In this document: positions 8,259-17,875 of the stretch, piece by piece
Numbering within the stretch: position 1 is the first letter of the stretch
Layout of the letters: each line of letters opens with the position of its first letter
Origin: Rhizobium sp. Q54
Lineage (GTDB): Bacteria; Pseudomonadota; Alphaproteobacteria; Rickettsiales; UBA1997
Assembly: GCA_945875865.1 (NCBI GenBank)
Contig: CAMCMF010000012.1
Span: 1-38,149 of the forward strand
Direction of reading: 5' to 3'
DNA: 38,149 nucleotides
Notes under the pieces: generated by a model
The model's database searches: none
What the model was told of the DNA's origin: nothing
Seen by the model: the letters and a program-made list of their open reading frames with translations, nothing else
Made by a program: the position numbers and the translations under genes

Positions 8259-11200
8259 ATGACACTTGCAGGAACTTCATCACACGGTCTTTTAAGCATT
8301 ACTTCAAACAGTGCAGTTGACCTTCTCGATTTCAACGCAATCAAAATCTCGATTGCCGATCCTGATAAAATCAGATCATGGTCATTTGGCGAAGTAGCCA
8401 AGCCAGAAACTATCAATTACCGCACCTTCAAACCAGAAAGAGATGGTTTGTTCTGCGCCAGAATTTTTGGACCAATTAAGGATTACGAATGTCTTTGTGG
8501 AAAATATAAGCGCATCAAATATAAGGGCATCGTTTGCGAAAAATGCGGTGTGGAAGTTACTTCTTCAAAAGTGCGTCGCGAAAGAATGGGCCATATTGAA
8601 CTTGCTGCTCCAATTACTCACATCTGGTTTTTAAAATCTCTTCCATCTCGCATTTCAACCATGTTGGGAACGACTTTGAAAGCGATCGAAAAAGTTATTT
8701 ATTTCGAAGCTTACATCGTGACTGACGGTTTGATGTCGCCACTAAAAGATGGTGAAATTTTGACCGAAGATGAATGTGCTAGATTACAAAACGAACATGG
8801 TTACGGAAGTTTCGTCGCTGAAATGGGTGCGGAAGCTGTACAAAAACTTTTGCAAAAACTTGATCTTAAAAAATTACAAAAAGAGTTACGCGAAGATTTG
8901 GCCACCCAAACTTCTGAATTAAAGCGCGAAAAAGCAATTAAGCGTTTGAAGCTGGTTGAACAATTCCTCGAATCAGAAACTAACCGTCCTGAACATATGG
9001 TGATGACTGTTCTACCAGTTATCCCACCCGATATTCGTCCATTAGTTATGTTAGATGGTGGACGTTTTGCTACCTCTGATTTGAACGAACTTTATCGTCG
9101 TGTAATCAATCGTAACAACCGCTTGAAACGCTTGTTAGAATTAGGCGCTCCAGATATTATTATCAAAAACGAAAAACGTATGTTGCAAGAAGCGGTTGAC
9201 GCCTTGCTCGATAACGGTCGTTCTGGTGCAATTGTTAAAAACTCCAACAAAAAACCTTTCAAATCTCTCGCGGATATGTTGAAAGGAAAGCAAGGTCGTT
9301 TCCGTCAAAACTTACTTGGTAAAAGAGTAGATTATTCAGGCCGTTCCGTAATCGTTGTTGGTCCAGAATTAAAACTTCACCAATGCGGTTTGCCTAAAAA
9401 AATGGCTTTGGAACTTTTCAAACCTTTCATTTATTCCAAGCTTGAACTTTATGGAAAATCTCCATCGATCAAAGTTTCTAAAAAAATGGTGGAAGCAGAA
9501 AGACCAGAAGTTTGGGATATTCTTGACGAAGTAATCAAAGAACATCCAGTTCTTCTAAATCGTGCGCCAACTCTTCACAGACTTGGTATCCAAGCTTTCG
9601 AACCAGTGCTAACTGAAGGTAAAGCCATCCAACTTCATCCTCTTGTCTGCGCAGCATTCAACGCCGATTTTGACGGTGACCAAATGGCAGTTCACGTTCC
9701 TCTTTCAATCGAAGCGCAAGTGGAAACTCGTGCTTTGATGATGTCGACTAACAACATTCTTTCGCCTGCCAACGGTAAGCCAATTATCGTGCCTTCGCAA
9801 GATATCGTTCTTGGTCTTTATTACATCACGATGGAAGATAAAAGCGTTCAAAAAGACAAGCCACGTCCAATTGGCGATGATTTTGAAATGCATCACGCTT
9901 TGAATGCTAAAGTCATTTCTTTGCACGATAAAATTCTTTATCGCTACGTAATCAAAAACGCTGACGGTGAAAGATCTTCAGCAAAAGTTGAAACGACACC
10001 AGGCCGCGTAATGCTTTACGACATCTTGCCTAACTTGATGAAAAGCAATTTCGACGTTGCCAATAGAGTTATGACTAAAAAGGCCGTAACCAACTTGATC
10101 GACACTGTTTATCGTAATTGCGGACAAAAAGAAACCGTAATGTTCTGCGATCGCCTCATGACTCTCGGCTTTAAAAACGCTGGCACCGCAGGTATTTCAA
10201 TTGGTAAGGATGACATGATTATCCCGAAAGGAAAACAAACTCATGTTGCTGCATCATTTGAACAAGTTAAAAAACTCGAGAAGCAATATCGCGAAGGCTT
10301 GATCACTTCAGGCGAACGTTACAACAAAGTCGTCGATGAATGGACGAGCTGCACCAGCAAAATTTCTAGCGAAATGATGTCGGCAATTTCCTCTTACGTT
10401 AAACCAGTTGATGCCAATTCAATCTTCATGATGGCTGACTCTGGCGCTAGAGGTTCGGAAAACCAAATCAAACAAGTAGCAGGTATGCGTGGTTTGATGG
10501 CAAAACCGTCTGGCGAAATTATCGAAACTCCGATCACGGCAAACTTCAAAGAAGGTTTGAGCGTTTTGGAATATTTCATTTCTGCCCACGGTGCTCGTAA
10601 AGGTTTGGCCGATACAGCTTTGAAAACAGCAAACTCTGGTTACTTAACTAGAAGATTGGTTGACGTTGCCCAAGATTGCATCGTTATCGAAGAAGATTGT
10701 GGCACTAAAGAAGGAATTCTTGTCGAGCCAGTAATTGACGATGGTCGCACCATCGTTTCTCTTGCAGAAAACGTTCTTGGACGCGTTCCGCTTGAAGATA
10801 TCAAAACTCTCGATGGCAAAAAAGTTGTCGTTAAAGCCGGCACTATGATTGACGAAGCTTTAGCTGATTTAGTTGAAAAAGCTGAAGTTAAATCAATGAG
10901 AGCTCGCTCGGTTCTAACTTGCAAAACTCACGAAGGCGTTTGCGTAAAATGCTACGGACGCGATCTGGCAACGGGAGACATCGTTAGTATTGGTGAAGCT
11001 GTCGGTGTAATTGCAGCTCAATCAATTGGTGAGCCAGGAACTCAGTTAACAATGAGAACTTTCCACATTGGTGGTGCGGCGCAAAGAGGTACGGAGCAAT
11101 CTTCAATTTCTGCAATCTCTGACGGTAAAGTTAGAATTTCTGACAAAGGAACTCTGCTCGATCGTGAAGGCAGAATCGTGGTTACTAGCCGTAACTCAGA

Positions 11201-12419
11201 AATTACTTTGGTCGACAAAGATCAAAAGGAAATTCACAGCTACAAACTTCCTTACGGTTCCATCATTACTCACAAGCATGGTTCTGAAGTGAAAAAGGGT
11301 GATCACTTAGCAGAATGGGATCCTTACAACATTCCGGTGGTTGCCGAATCTAACGGCGTGATCAAATATAACGATCTAACTGAAAATGTTTCTCTACGTG
11401 AAAAAATCGAAGAATCGACAGGAGTTTCTACCAAAATCATCATGGATTGGAAGCAATACAGTAAACAAGATTTAAAGCCGCGCCTTTCAATCACTGTCGG
11501 CAAAGATACTGCGATTAAAGAATATGCGCTTTCGATCGGAACTATCATCGGCGTTTCAAACGGTGATGAAGTTAAAGCTGGCGACGTTATTGCCAGAATT
11601 CCAAAAGAATCTTCAAAAACTCGTGATATTACTGGTGGTCTTCCACGCGTTGCTGAGCTATTCGAAGCTCGTAAGCCGAAGAATGCCGCGGTTATCAGTG
11701 ATATCGATGGCCGTATCGAATTTGGTAAGGATTACAAAACCAAACGTCGCATCATCATTCGTTCCGAAGATGCTTCGATCGAACCGGTTGAATATAGCAT
11801 TTCAAAAATCAAACACTTGTTCGTTGGCGAAGGCGACATGGTTAAAGTAGGCGATATGTTGGTTGATGGAAATATGGTTCCACACGACATTTTGCGCATC
11901 CTTGGCATGCAAGCCTTCACTACTTACATGGTTAACGAAGTGCAAAAAGTTTATCGCATGCAAGGCGTTAAAATCGACGACAAACATATCGAAGTAATTT
12001 TGAACATGATGTTGAAACGTGTTGAAGTTACTCATTCTGGCGAAACTACCTTGCTCGCTGGCGAATATGTTGATCGTGACGTGTTTGAAGGAGTAAATCG
12101 CAAAATGATCGCCAACAAAATGAAGCCAGCAAAATGTGTGCCGGTATTGCTTGGTATCACTAAAGCTTCTCTACAAACTAAATCATTTATTTCTGCCGCA
12201 TCTTTCCAAGAAACTACTCGCGTTTTAACTGACGCTGCAGTTCAAGGAAAAGTTGATAACCTCAAAGGCTTGAAAGAAAATATCATCGTCGGACGCTTGA
12301 TTCCTGCGGGAACTGGCTTGATGGCAAGCAAATATCGTAAAATTGCTAACCAAGAAAAAACCGCCGAAGAAATTTCTTCAACCGCAGTTGTTGTTAAGAA
12401 AAAATCTGAATCATTCTAA
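8259..12419 (+). CDS. rpoC: DNA-directed RNA polymerase subunit beta'
   Basis: A 1386-residue beta' subunit. Seen in order: the N-terminal zinc ribbon ([22 protein letters not shown]), [38 protein letters not shown], the catalytic magnesium loop [16 protein letters not shown], the bridge/trigger region with [15 protein letters not shown], and the second zinc site [15 protein letters not shown]. The length is normal for alphaproteobacteria. It follows rpoB after 135 bases containing two palindromes, a longer gap than in most genomes, so beta' may have partly separate expression. A GC-rich hairpin after the stop probably terminates the operon. Confidence 0.99.
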   Translation: MTLAGTSSHGLLSITSNSAVDLLDFNAIKISIADPDKIRSWSFGEVAKPETINYRTFKPERDGLFCARIFGPIKDYECLCGKYKRIKYKGIVCEKCGVEVTSSKVRRERMGHIELAAPITHIWFLKSLPSRISTMLGTTLKAIEKVIYFEAYIVTDGLMSPLKDGEILTEDECARLQNEHGYGSFVAEMGAEAVQKLLQKLDLKKLQKELREDLATQTSELKREKAIKRLKLVEQFLESETNRPEHMVMTVLPVIPPDIRPLVMLDGGRFATSDLNELYRRVINRNNRLKRLLELGAPDIIIKNEKRMLQEAVDALLDNGRSGAIVKNSNKKPFKSLADMLKGKQGRFRQNLLGKRVDYSGRSVIVVGPELKLHQCGLPKKMALELFKPFIYSKLELYGKSPSIKVSKKMVEAERPEVWDILDEVIKEHPVLLNRAPTLHRLGIQAFEPVLTEGKAIQLHPLVCAAFNADFDGDQMAVHVPLSIEAQVETRALMMSTNNILSPANGKPIIVPSQDIVLGLYYITMEDKSVQKDKPRPIGDDFEMHHALNAKVISLHDKILYRYVIKNADGERSSAKVETTPGRVMLYDILPNLMKSNFDVANRVMTKKAVTNLIDTVYRNCGQKETVMFCDRLMTLGFKNAGTAGISIGKDDMIIPKGKQTHVAASFEQVKKLEKQYREGLITSGERYNKVVDEWTSCTSKISSEMMSAISSYVKPVDANSIFMMADSGARGSENQIKQVAGMRGLMAKPSGEIIETPITANFKEGLSVLEYFISAHGARKGLADTALKTANSGYLTRRLVDVAQDCIVIEEDCGTKEGILVEPVIDDGRTIVSLAENVLGRVPLEDIKTLDGKKVVVKAGTMIDEALADLVEKAEVKSMRARSVLTCKTHEGVCVKCYGRDLATGDIVSIGEAVGVIAAQSIGEPGTQLTMRTFHIGGAAQRGTEQSSISAISDGKVRISDKGTLLDREGRIVVTSRNSEITLVDKDQKEIHSYKLPYGSIITHKHGSEVKKGDHLAEWDPYNIPVVAESNGVIKYNDLTENVSLREKIEESTGVSTKIIMDWKQYSKQDLKPRLSITVGKDTAIKEYALSIGTIIGVSNGDEVKAGDVIARIPKESSKTRDITGGLPRVAELFEARKPKNAAVISDIDGRIEFGKDYKTKRRIIIRSEDASIEPVEYSISKIKHLFVGEGDMVKVGDMLVDGNMVPHDILRILGMQAFTTYMVNEVQKVYRMQGVKIDDKHIEVILNMMLKRVEVTHSGETTLLAGEYVDRDVFEGVNRKMIANKMKPAKCVPVLLGITKASLQTKSFISAASFQETTRVLTDAAVQGKVDNLKGLKENIIVGRLIPAGTGLMASKYRKIANQEKTAEEISSTAVVVKKKSESF

Positions 12420-12425
12420 ATTTCG

Positions 12426-12462
12426 GAGGAAGGGGTCAGACCCCTTTTCCCCTTCCTCGATT
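12426..12462 (+). terminator. Terminator after rpoC
   Basis: GAGGAAGGGG pairs with CCCCTTCCTC (10 bp), with an alternative inner pair AAGGGG/CCCCTT, followed by GATTTTAAAAAT. It starts 6 bases after the rpoC stop and precedes an unrelated permease gene. Confidence 0.7.
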
Positions 12463-12475
12463 TTAAAAATAACCA

Positions 12476-13471
12476 ATGAATTTTTATTCGCGTTTTAAAC
12501 AAAATCGCCGCGGTTATTTTTCCTTCCTTATCTTCACTTCACTTTTTCTTCTCACCTTATTCGCTGAATTTATCGCTAATGACAAACCGCTTGTAATGCG
12601 TTTTGAGGGCGATTTTTATTTTCCGATTTTCCAAGAAATTTCCGAAAAAAAACTTGGTGGTGAATTTGAAACTCAAGCAGATTTTCGCGATCCTTTCCTA
12701 CAAAAATTAGTCGAAAAAAATGGTTGGATGATTTTTCCGCCGGTTAATTTTTCTTACGATACAATCAACTACGAAATCAACTCTCCGGCTCCTTCAAAAC
12801 CAACTCCACAAAATTTTTTTGGCACTGATGATCAAGGTCGCGATGTTTTGGCGCGCGTGATTTACGGCGTCAGAATCTCTTTATTATTTGGATTTATTTT
12901 AACTTTTTTTTCCGTCGCAATTGGAATTTTTTTAGGCGCGATTCAAGGATATTTTGGCGGTCTTATCGATTTATTTTTTCAGCGTTTTATGGAAATTTGG
13001 TCGAGCATGCCGATGTTATTTTTGCTGATAATTTTATCTTCCATCGTTGAACCAAGCTTTGTAACGTTATTAATTTTAATGCTACTTTTTAGTTGGATGG
13101 GAATTGTTTCTTACGTGCGCGCGGAATTTTTGCGCTTGCGAAATTTTGATTTTGTACGTGCCAGCAAGGCTCTTGGAGCCTCCGATATGAGAATTATTTT
13201 TCGTCACATTTTACCAAATTCTTCACCAATAATAATCGCCAATATTCCATTTATTTTAGCCGGCGCCATCACAACTCTTGCCTCGCTAGATTTTCTCGGA
13301 CTTGGTTTGCCGGCAGGATCGCCATCGCTTGGTGAATTATTGGCGCAGGGAAAAAATAATCTCACCGCTTATTGGCTTGCTCTTGCAGGTTTCGTAACCA
13401 TCACCTTAATTCTAACTTCTTTAGTTTTTATCGGCGAGGCTGTGCGTGATGCGTTTGATTCGAGAAAATAA
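12476..13471 (+). CDS. ABC transporter permease, YejE/OppC type
   Basis: A 331-residue inner-membrane permease of the peptide/nickel importer family. One membrane helix near the N-terminus (residues 15-33) is followed by a periplasmic segment of about 100 residues, then [22 protein letters not shown], the classic start of the OppC/DppC core, five further membrane helices and the EAA loop [21 protein letters not shown] that contacts the ATPase. The long N-terminal insert and [16 protein letters not shown] pattern fit YejE, a component of an oligopeptide/microcin C importer. The partner permease, binding protein and ATPase are not in this window, so the system is split or partial. Confidence 0.85.
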   Translation: MNFYSRFKQNRRGYFSFLIFTSLFLLTLFAEFIANDKPLVMRFEGDFYFPIFQEISEKKLGGEFETQADFRDPFLQKLVEKNGWMIFPPVNFSYDTINYEINSPAPSKPTPQNFFGTDDQGRDVLARVIYGVRISLLFGFILTFFSVAIGIFLGAIQGYFGGLIDLFFQRFMEIWSSMPMLFLLIILSSIVEPSFVTLLILMLLFSWMGIVSYVRAEFLRLRNFDFVRASKALGASDMRIIFRHILPNSSPIIIANIPFILAGAITTLASLDFLGLGLPAGSPSLGELLAQGKNNLTAYWLALAGFVTITLILTSLVFIGEAVRDAFDSRK

Positions 13472-13539
13472 TTTACTTTTCCCCATCGAAAAATAGCTTC
13501 CGACAAAATATTTTCTTTCAAAAAAAAATCAAAAAAAAC

Positions 13540-14778
13540 ATGCCAATTGAAATTTTAATGCCGGCTCTTTCTCCAACTATGAAAGAAGGAAATCTTGCTA
13601 AATGGGTAAAAAAAGAAGGCGATAAAATCAAGGCCGGCGAAGTGATCGCCGAGATCGAAACCGATAAAGCAACTATGGAAGTTGAAGCGGTTGATGAAGG
13701 TATTTTAGGAAAAATTTTAGTTGCTGAAGGAACTGAAAATGTTCCGGTAAATTCTTGCATCGCACTTCTTCTTGAAGTCGGTGAAGATAAAAAACTTCTC
13801 GAAAACTATTCTGCAAAAATTGTTTCCGTGACTCCGAAAGTTGAAGCAAAAAAAGAAGAAAAAACCACCACAAACCCACTCTCACTACCGACTACCGACT
13901 ACCGACTATCGACTAACAAAGCCAGCCCTTTAGCCAAAAGAATTGCCAAAGACGAAGGCGTTTCTTTGTCACAAATTTCTGGAACTGGTCCCCATGGTCG
14001 TGTAATTAAAGATGATGTTTTAGAATTTATAAATGGTGGTGGAAGTAGAGCTGGAGTGGTTCGTCGCAATCCACAAGAATTTCATGCAATTAAAAATAGC
14101 AACATTCGTAAAGTTATTGCGAAGCGTTTGCTCGAATCAAAACAAACTGTTCCGCATTTTTATTTATCTTGCGAGCTCAATGTTAACAAGCTTTTCGAGC
14201 TGCGTCATGCTTTGAATGAAGTTGCTGAAATCGATGCCAATGGTAATCCATCTTACAAAATTTCGGTGAATGATTTGATCATCAAAGCTTGCGCCATGTC
14301 TTTGAAAAAAGTGCCACAAGCTAATTCTTCTTGGTCAGATGATGCGATTTTAATTTACAATAATATTGACATTGCAATGGCGGTGGCAATTGACGGTGGC
14401 CTGATTACTCCAATCATCAAAAATGCTGATCAAAAAACTATTCAAGCGATTTCTGCTGAAGCAAAATCATTAGCAAAAAAAGCGCGTGATGGAAAATTGC
14501 AGCCCGAAGAATTTCAAGGCGGATCATTCAGTATTTCAAATCTCGGAATGTTTGGAATCGATAATTTTTCAGCAATTGTAAATCCTCCGCAAAGCGCTAT
14601 TTTGGCGGTTGCGCGGTCAGTAGAAAAACCAATAGTAGAGCATGGTCAAATTAAAATTGCTCACATGATGAATGTAACACTATCCTCAGATCACAGATCA
14701 GTTGATGGCGCAGTTGGTGCAGAATTCTTGAAAGCATTGCGTCGCTACATCGAACATCCAGTGCTGATGATTTTATAA
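13540..14778 (+). CDS. pdhC: Pyruvate dehydrogenase E2, dihydrolipoamide acetyltransferase
   Basis: A 412-residue E2 with three parts: one lipoyl domain (residues 1-80, lipoylated lysine K43 in [11 protein letters not shown]), an E1/E3-binding domain (about 129-163, [31 protein letters not shown]) and a C-terminal acyltransferase domain with the active site [14 protein letters not shown]. It transfers acetyl from lipoate to CoA in the pyruvate dehydrogenase complex. Branched-chain or 2-oxoglutarate E2s are less likely, since PxLSPTM.EGNLAKW is the pyruvate type. The linker at residues 116-125 ([10 protein letters not shown]) is encoded by a heptamer repeat also found outside genes. No E1 or E3 gene is adjacent. 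Confidence 0.93.
   Translation: MPIEILMPALSPTMKEGNLAKWVKKEGDKIKAGEVIAEIETDKATMEVEAVDEGILGKILVAEGTENVPVNSCIALLLEVGEDKKLLENYSAKIVSVTPKVEAKKEEKTTTNPLSLPTTDYRLSTNKASPLAKRIAKDEGVSLSQISGTGPHGRVIKDDVLEFINGGGSRAGVVRRNPQEFHAIKNSNIRKVIAKRLLESKQTVPHFYLSCELNVNKLFELRHALNEVAEIDANGNPSYKISVNDLIIKACAMSLKKVPQANSSWSDDAILIYNNIDIAMAVAIDGGLITPIIKNADQKTIQAISAEAKSLAKKARDGKLQPEEFQGGSFSISNLGMFGIDNFSAIVNPPQSAILAVARSVEKPIVEHGQIKIAHMMNVTLSSDHRSVDGAVGAEFLKALRRYIEHPVLMIL
13884..13915 (+). repeat. In-frame heptamer repeat in pdhC linker
   Basis: ACTACCG is repeated three times, followed by ACTATCG and ACTA: the same CGACTAY unit that fills the spacer at 718-793. It lies in the flexible linker between the lipoyl and E1/E3-binding domains and keeps the frame open. 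Confidence 0.85.
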
Positions 14779-14837
14779 TTTTTAAGTTGCTCATCATCAT
14801 CTGTGATTAAAAAAGATATTAAATGGGCTCCAACGAG

Positions 14838-14879
14838 ATCCTCGATTGTTTTGCAATCAAGGATGACGAGATTTTTTTT
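14838..14879 (+). terminator. Hairpin and T-run after pdhC
   Basis: ATCCTCGATTG pairs with CAATCAAGGAT around TTTTG (one mismatch), followed by GACGAGATTTTTTTTA. This could terminate pdhC transcription. It lies about 60 bases after the stop codon and directly before the hairpin element at 14881. Confidence 0.5.
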
Positions 14880-14880
14880 A

Positions 14881-15060
14881 AACCCAGATCCGTCATTAAA
14901 AATTCAGGATACTTTGTCTAAAGCTTGAAAATGAAGGGCGAAACAATGTTTTTAAAACGTAAGCTTACTCAGCGTAAGTGCGGATTTAAAAACATTGTTT
15001 CAGCCGCGCAGTTTTAAGTTTTAGCCAAAGTAGACGAATTTCTAATGACGGATCTGGGTT
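14881..15060. mobile_element. MITE-like hairpin element, copy 1 (180 bp)
   Basis: Ends are the inverted 18-mers AACCCAGATCCGTCATTA and TAATGACGGATCTGGGTT. The interior is also palindromic: ACTTTGTCTAAAGCTT with AAGTTTTAGCCAAAGT, and AACAATGTTTTTAAA with TTTAAAAACATTGTT, around CGTAAGCTTACTCAGCGTAAG. No ORF is inside. A second copy with the same terminal 18-mer begins at 38001. No clear target duplication is visible. It resembles a non-autonomous transposable element or a structured-RNA repeat. Confidence 0.8.
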
Positions 15061-15092
15061 AAACCAAACAATCTCCAAACTTTATTAAATAT

Positions 15093-15374
15093 ATGATCAA
15101 AACAGTTGAATTAATCCTTGTCGCAACCTTGTTAATTTTTTCTTTCTTCGCGGGAGTAAAATATTCTGAATCTGTAAAAAACCACGCTAGCTGGTTATTT
15201 GAAGGTAAGGGTGAAGAGGAAGTCGAGTTGCCAGATCTATCTGGTGAAAATAATGTTGAAATTTCAGTTCCTGGAGAAGGTGTGGTTGATGCTATGCAAG
15301 CTCCACAAGATGTCGTGAGCGAAGAGCCAGCTGTTGAAAATCAAGCTGCGCCAACTGCTCCAGCAACTCGTTAA
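15093..15374 (+). CDS. Small single-span membrane protein, unknown
   Basis: A 93-residue protein with one N-terminal membrane helix (about residues 5-22, VELILVATLLIFSFFAGV) followed by an acidic, Pro/Ala-rich tail ending APTAPATR. The helix could be an anchor with the tail in the periplasm. I do not recognise the family and see no enzyme motif. The 32-base gap after the hairpin element at 14881-15060 means its promoter may be within or near that element. A long inverted repeat follows at 15391. Confidence 0.65.
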   Translation: MIKTVELILVATLLIFSFFAGVKYSESVKNHASWLFEGKGEEEVELPDLSGENNVEISVPGEGVVDAMQAPQDVVSEEPAVENQAAPTAPATR

Positions 15375-15390
15375 TTTTTTTACAAACACC

Positions 15391-15453
15391 ATAATGGGGC
15401 TGTTACAAATCAAAAGTTTCTAAGAAGTTTTCGATTTGCAGCAGTCCCATAAT
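15391..15453. repeat. Long imperfect inverted repeat
   Basis: ATAATGGGGCTGTTACAAATC and GATTTGCAGCAGTCCCATAAT, read as 21-base arms, pair at most positions around a loop of about 21 bases. There is no T-run after it. A second small stem, ATCCAGAG/CTCTGGAT (15462-15489), lies between it and the next gene. These may be a terminator for the small membrane protein or a leader structure for the outer-membrane gene. Confidence 0.6.
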
Positions 15454-15500
15454 TTAAACCCATCCAGAGTTTTCACAAAAGCTCTGGATCTTAAAACAGC

Positions 15501-16289
15501 ATGAAGATCCATTCAGTTTTTTTCTTCCTATTTTTTTTCCTGTATTTTTGCGATTTTTCTTACGCCATTGAGTCAAAAACTCAGCGCGAAGCTGTTGTTG
15601 CACCACGCGCCAAGCGCTTTTACAAATCTAGCCGCGCTCGCCAATATTTATCTTTAGGCGGTTCCTACAGCTCAGATTACAATTCCAAAAATTATCAGCT
15701 CAACTCGCGCTATCTTTATCAAAGCGAAAATTTCGTGAATGAAATAAATTTTGAACATCAGTCGAACTATGCCGATAGTGGTAGTGGTAGTAACAAAAAA
15801 TATGATGAAAAAAAATCTGAGCTTTATGATTTAACTCTTTCCAGCAAAGCCAGAATTGGCGGCGGCAATAATTACGCCGTGGGCTATCATCGTTCAATCT
15901 ATGACGATCTATCAAAATATTATTACGATAGCCGAAGTGCGATTGGTCTGGGCCATATGTTTTTCAAAGAAAAGCTGGAAATGGATTTCAGTTTTGGTCG
16001 TCGCGACATCAAAGATTCTAGCGGCAAACTCGATTTCATTATTTCTTGGCGCGCTAATTTTAAAATCACCGAGAACTTAACTCTGGTGCAGCGCACTTAT
16101 TGGTTTCTCGATAATGAGGGTGTTGATAACCAATTCAAAACTAGTTTGGTTTATCGACTTAGTGAGCGCATGTCTTTTGAGTTGCGTCACAATTTCGAAC
16201 AAAGGCGCTACGAGGAAGATAATAAAAACATCACCAGTAATTTTATGAATCGCAGCCTTACAATTGGTTTGGTTTTTGATTTGAATTGA
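15501..16289 (+). CDS. Outer-membrane protein, DUF481-like
   Basis: A 262-residue exported protein: signal peptide of about 22 residues (MKIHSVFFFLFFFLYF..FSYA, cut before IES), then a run of alternating polar/aromatic strands (YLSLGGSYSSDY, KNYQLNSRYLYQSE, ELYDLTLSSKARIG, and so on) ending in SLTIGLVFDLN. This pattern fits a small outer-membrane barrel of the DUF481/YdiY 'salt-induced' type; function is otherwise unknown. A leader with two inverted repeats precedes it. Its stop codon overlaps the sequence GATCCGCTTTC, which recurs at 16597 on the other side of a tandem repeat. Confidence 0.65.
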   Translation: MKIHSVFFFLFFFLYFCDFSYAIESKTQREAVVAPRAKRFYKSSRARQYLSLGGSYSSDYNSKNYQLNSRYLYQSENFVNEINFEHQSNYADSGSGSNKKYDEKKSELYDLTLSSKARIGGGNNYAVGYHRSIYDDLSKYYYDSRSAIGLGHMFFKEKLEMDFSFGRRDIKDSSGKLDFIISWRANFKITENLTLVQRTYWFLDNEGVDNQFKTSLVYRLSERMSFELRHNFEQRRYEEDNKNITSNFMNRSLTIGLVFDLN

Positions 16290-16318
16290 TCCGCTTTCAC
16301 TTCGGCTACAGCGCGATA

Positions 16319-16596
16319 TACCGAAACCAATTCAAGAACCCGAACTCAAAAATAAAGAGTCGGTATATGGGGTTCCCCACGACTGTGGGGCGCAGGCCAT
16401 CCTGCGTAAAAATAAAATCAATATACAAAATCGGCTTTTTGAAGCTGATTTGGTATATACCGAAACCAATTCAAGAAACCGAACTCAAAAATGAAGAGTC
16501 GGTATATGGGGTTCCCCACGACTGTGGGGCGCAGGCCATCCTGCGTAAAAATAAAATCAATATACCAAATCGGCTTCTTGAAGCTGATTTGGTATA
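16319..16596. repeat. Two tandem copies of a 139-bp palindromic unit
   Basis: Copy 1 is 16319-16457 and copy 2 is 16458-16596, differing at only a few bases. Each unit contains ACCGAACTC/GAGTCGGT, the hairpin CCCCAC-GACT-GTGGGG, the hairpin CGCAGG-CCAT-CCTGCG, and a 36-bp palindrome (copy 1 at 16422-16457, copy 2 at 16561-16596) with arms of the type TATACCAAATC/GATTTGGTATA. The array is bracketed by the 11-mer GATCCGCTTTC (16288-16298 and 16597-16607). The terminal palindrome of copy 2 encodes the end of TatB. Confidence 0.92.
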
Positions 16597-16988
16597 GATC
16601 CGCTTTCGATGGGTTTGTTATTTTCTGAATTGGCCTTGTTATTTTCAGCGATTTCTTTTTCCAATTCTTCTTTCCCCAAGTCTGACCTGATTTCCGAGAC
16701 ATTTGGCACGCGATGCTCATTGCCATACATATCAACAATCACCGTCATATCCTCTTCTAACTTAGCTTTTTCTTCGGCAATTCCGCGTTGCAGTTCTTGT
16801 TTTAAATCATCGACGCCAAGTTCCTTTTCCATTTCTTTGAGCGAAAGTTTTAGCTCGCTGTAAAGACGTTTTAAGCGATAAAAAATTTTGCCTAAAAAAT
16901 GTGCGACTTCTGGCAAATCGGCGGGCTTGATGAAAAGAATGATGACCAGAAAAACGATGATTAATTCGGCGAGAGAAAATCCAAACAT
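16557..16988 (-). CDS. tatB: Sec-independent translocase protein TatB
   Basis: A 143-residue protein. MFGFSLAELIIVFLVIILFI is the membrane helix, followed by KPADLPEVAHFLGKIFYRLK, the amphipathic helix typical of TatB, then a charged cytoplasmic region (KELGVDDLKQELQRGI and more). With TatC it binds twin-arginine signal peptides. I start it at ATG 16988, because TTG 17003 adds five residues not found in the family. The last 12 residues (IPNQLQEADLVY) are encoded wholly by the 36-bp palindrome at 16561-16596, so the C-terminus was extended or replaced by a repeat. tatC and tatA are not in the window; a TatA identity is less likely because of the long charged tail. Confidence 0.85.
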   Translation of the reverse strand: MFGFSLAELIIVFLVIILFIKPADLPEVAHFLGKIFYRLKRLYSELKLSLKEMEKELGVDDLKQELQRGIAEEKAKLEEDMTVIVDMYGNEHRVPNVSEIRSDLGKEELEKEIAENNKANSENNKPIESGSIPNQLQEADLVY

Positions 16989-16993
16989 AGGGG

Positions 16994-17056
16994 CAATTAG
17001 CAATTAGCAGTTAGCAATTAACAATTGATACGCGCACCAATTGTTAATTGCTAATT
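16994..17056. repeat. CAATTAG repeats and 17-bp stem between pstB and tatB
   Basis: CAATTAG is repeated (CAATTAGCAATTAGCAGTTAG), and TTAGCAATTAACAATTG (17011-17027) pairs perfectly with CAATTGTTAATTGCTAA (17038-17054) around ATACGCGCAC. It occupies the whole spacer between the two minus-strand genes. Confidence 0.82.
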
Positions 17057-17060
17057 GTAT

Positions 17061-17819
17061 CTAGCCGAAGCGACCGGTGATGTAGTCCTGAGTCTGTTGA
17101 TTACTCGGGTTGGTGAAGATTTTATCGGTGGTGTCATATTCAACAATTTTTCCCATGTTGAAAAATGCGGTCATGTTGGAAACGCGTGCTGCTTGTTGCA
17201 TGGAATGTGTGACGATGATGATGGTGAAATTTTCTTTTAACTCGTCGATTAATTCTTCAATTTTTGCGGTGGCGATTGGATCAAGAGCAGAGCAAGGCTC
17301 ATCCATCAAAATCACTTCTGGCTCAATGGCGATGGTGCGTGCGATGCAAAGGCGTTGCTGTTGTCCGCCGGAAAGAGCAGAAGCTTGATCATTCAAGCGA
17401 TCCTTAACTTCTTTCCACAATCCAGCCTTGGTTAGACTTTCTTCAACGATTTTATCGAGTTCATTTTTATTGCGAAAAAGTCCGTGAATTCTTGGGCCAT
17501 AAGCAACGTTTTCGTAAATTGATTTTGGAAAAGGATTGGGCTTTTGGAAGACCATGCCAACTGATGCACGTAGCAAAACTAAATCTAAATCCTTGCGATA
17601 AATATCCTGGCCATCGAGTAAAATTTCACCGTCAATTTTGCATCCGGAAATGGTATCATTCATGCGATTGACGCAGCGCAGAAAAGAAGATTTTCCACAG
17701 CCAGAAGGTCCGATCAAAGCAGTTACGCTGTTCTTTTTAAAATCAAGATTGATGTCAAATAGCGCTTGTTTTTGATCGTAAAATAAATTTATATTTTTTG
17801 CAGAAATCTTGGTGCTCAT
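17061..17819 (-). CDS. pstB: Phosphate ABC transporter ATP-binding protein PstB
   Basis: A 252-residue ABC ATPase. Walker [10 protein letters not shown] (37-45), then [10 protein letters not shown], the Q-loop region [22 protein letters not shown], signature [16 protein letters not shown], Walker [14 protein letters not shown] and the switch histidine in VTHSM. The CVNRMND and [18 protein letters not shown] blocks are specific to PstB. It powers high-affinity phosphate uptake with PstS, PstC and PstA. None of those genes is nearby, unlike the usual pst operon. It is divergent from the sensor kinase gene with a 56-base gap. Confidence 0.94.
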   Translation of the reverse strand: MSTKISAKNINLFYDQKQALFDINLDFKKNSVTALIGPSGCGKSSFLRCVNRMNDTISGCKIDGEILLDGQDIYRKDLDLVLLRASVGMVFQKPNPFPKSIYENVAYGPRIHGLFRNKNELDKIVEESLTKAGLWKEVKDRLNDQASALSGGQQQRLCIARTIAIEPEVILMDEPCSALDPIATAKIEELIDELKENFTIIIVTHSMQQAARVSNMTAFFNMGKIVEYDTTDKIFTNPSNQQTQDYITGRFG

Positions 17820-17875
17820 GGGGCTGAAATTTTATTGAAAAAAGCGTCGCCAAAAACTAAGAAATAAAATCACAA

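Noticed and set aside
14881-15060. Ordinary insertion sequence remnant
   Set aside because: No transposase fragment is visible in any frame and the whole element folds on itself; a non-autonomous or structural repeat fits better.
16319-16596. CRISPR-like array
   Set aside because: Two adjacent 139-bp copies without spacers or cas genes; this is a tandem duplication.
16286-16597. 103-residue plus-strand frame across the tandem repeat
   Set aside because: It has no start signal, its sequence is the 139-bp unit read twice, and its two halves only mirror the repeat. It also overlaps tatB. I treat it as a product of the repeat and not a gene.
16288-16607. GATCCGCTTTC pair as proven target-site duplication
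   Set aside because: If the array is removed, the tatB frame would continue antisense into the outer-membrane gene without an immediate stop, so a clean ancestral site cannot be reconstructed from this window.
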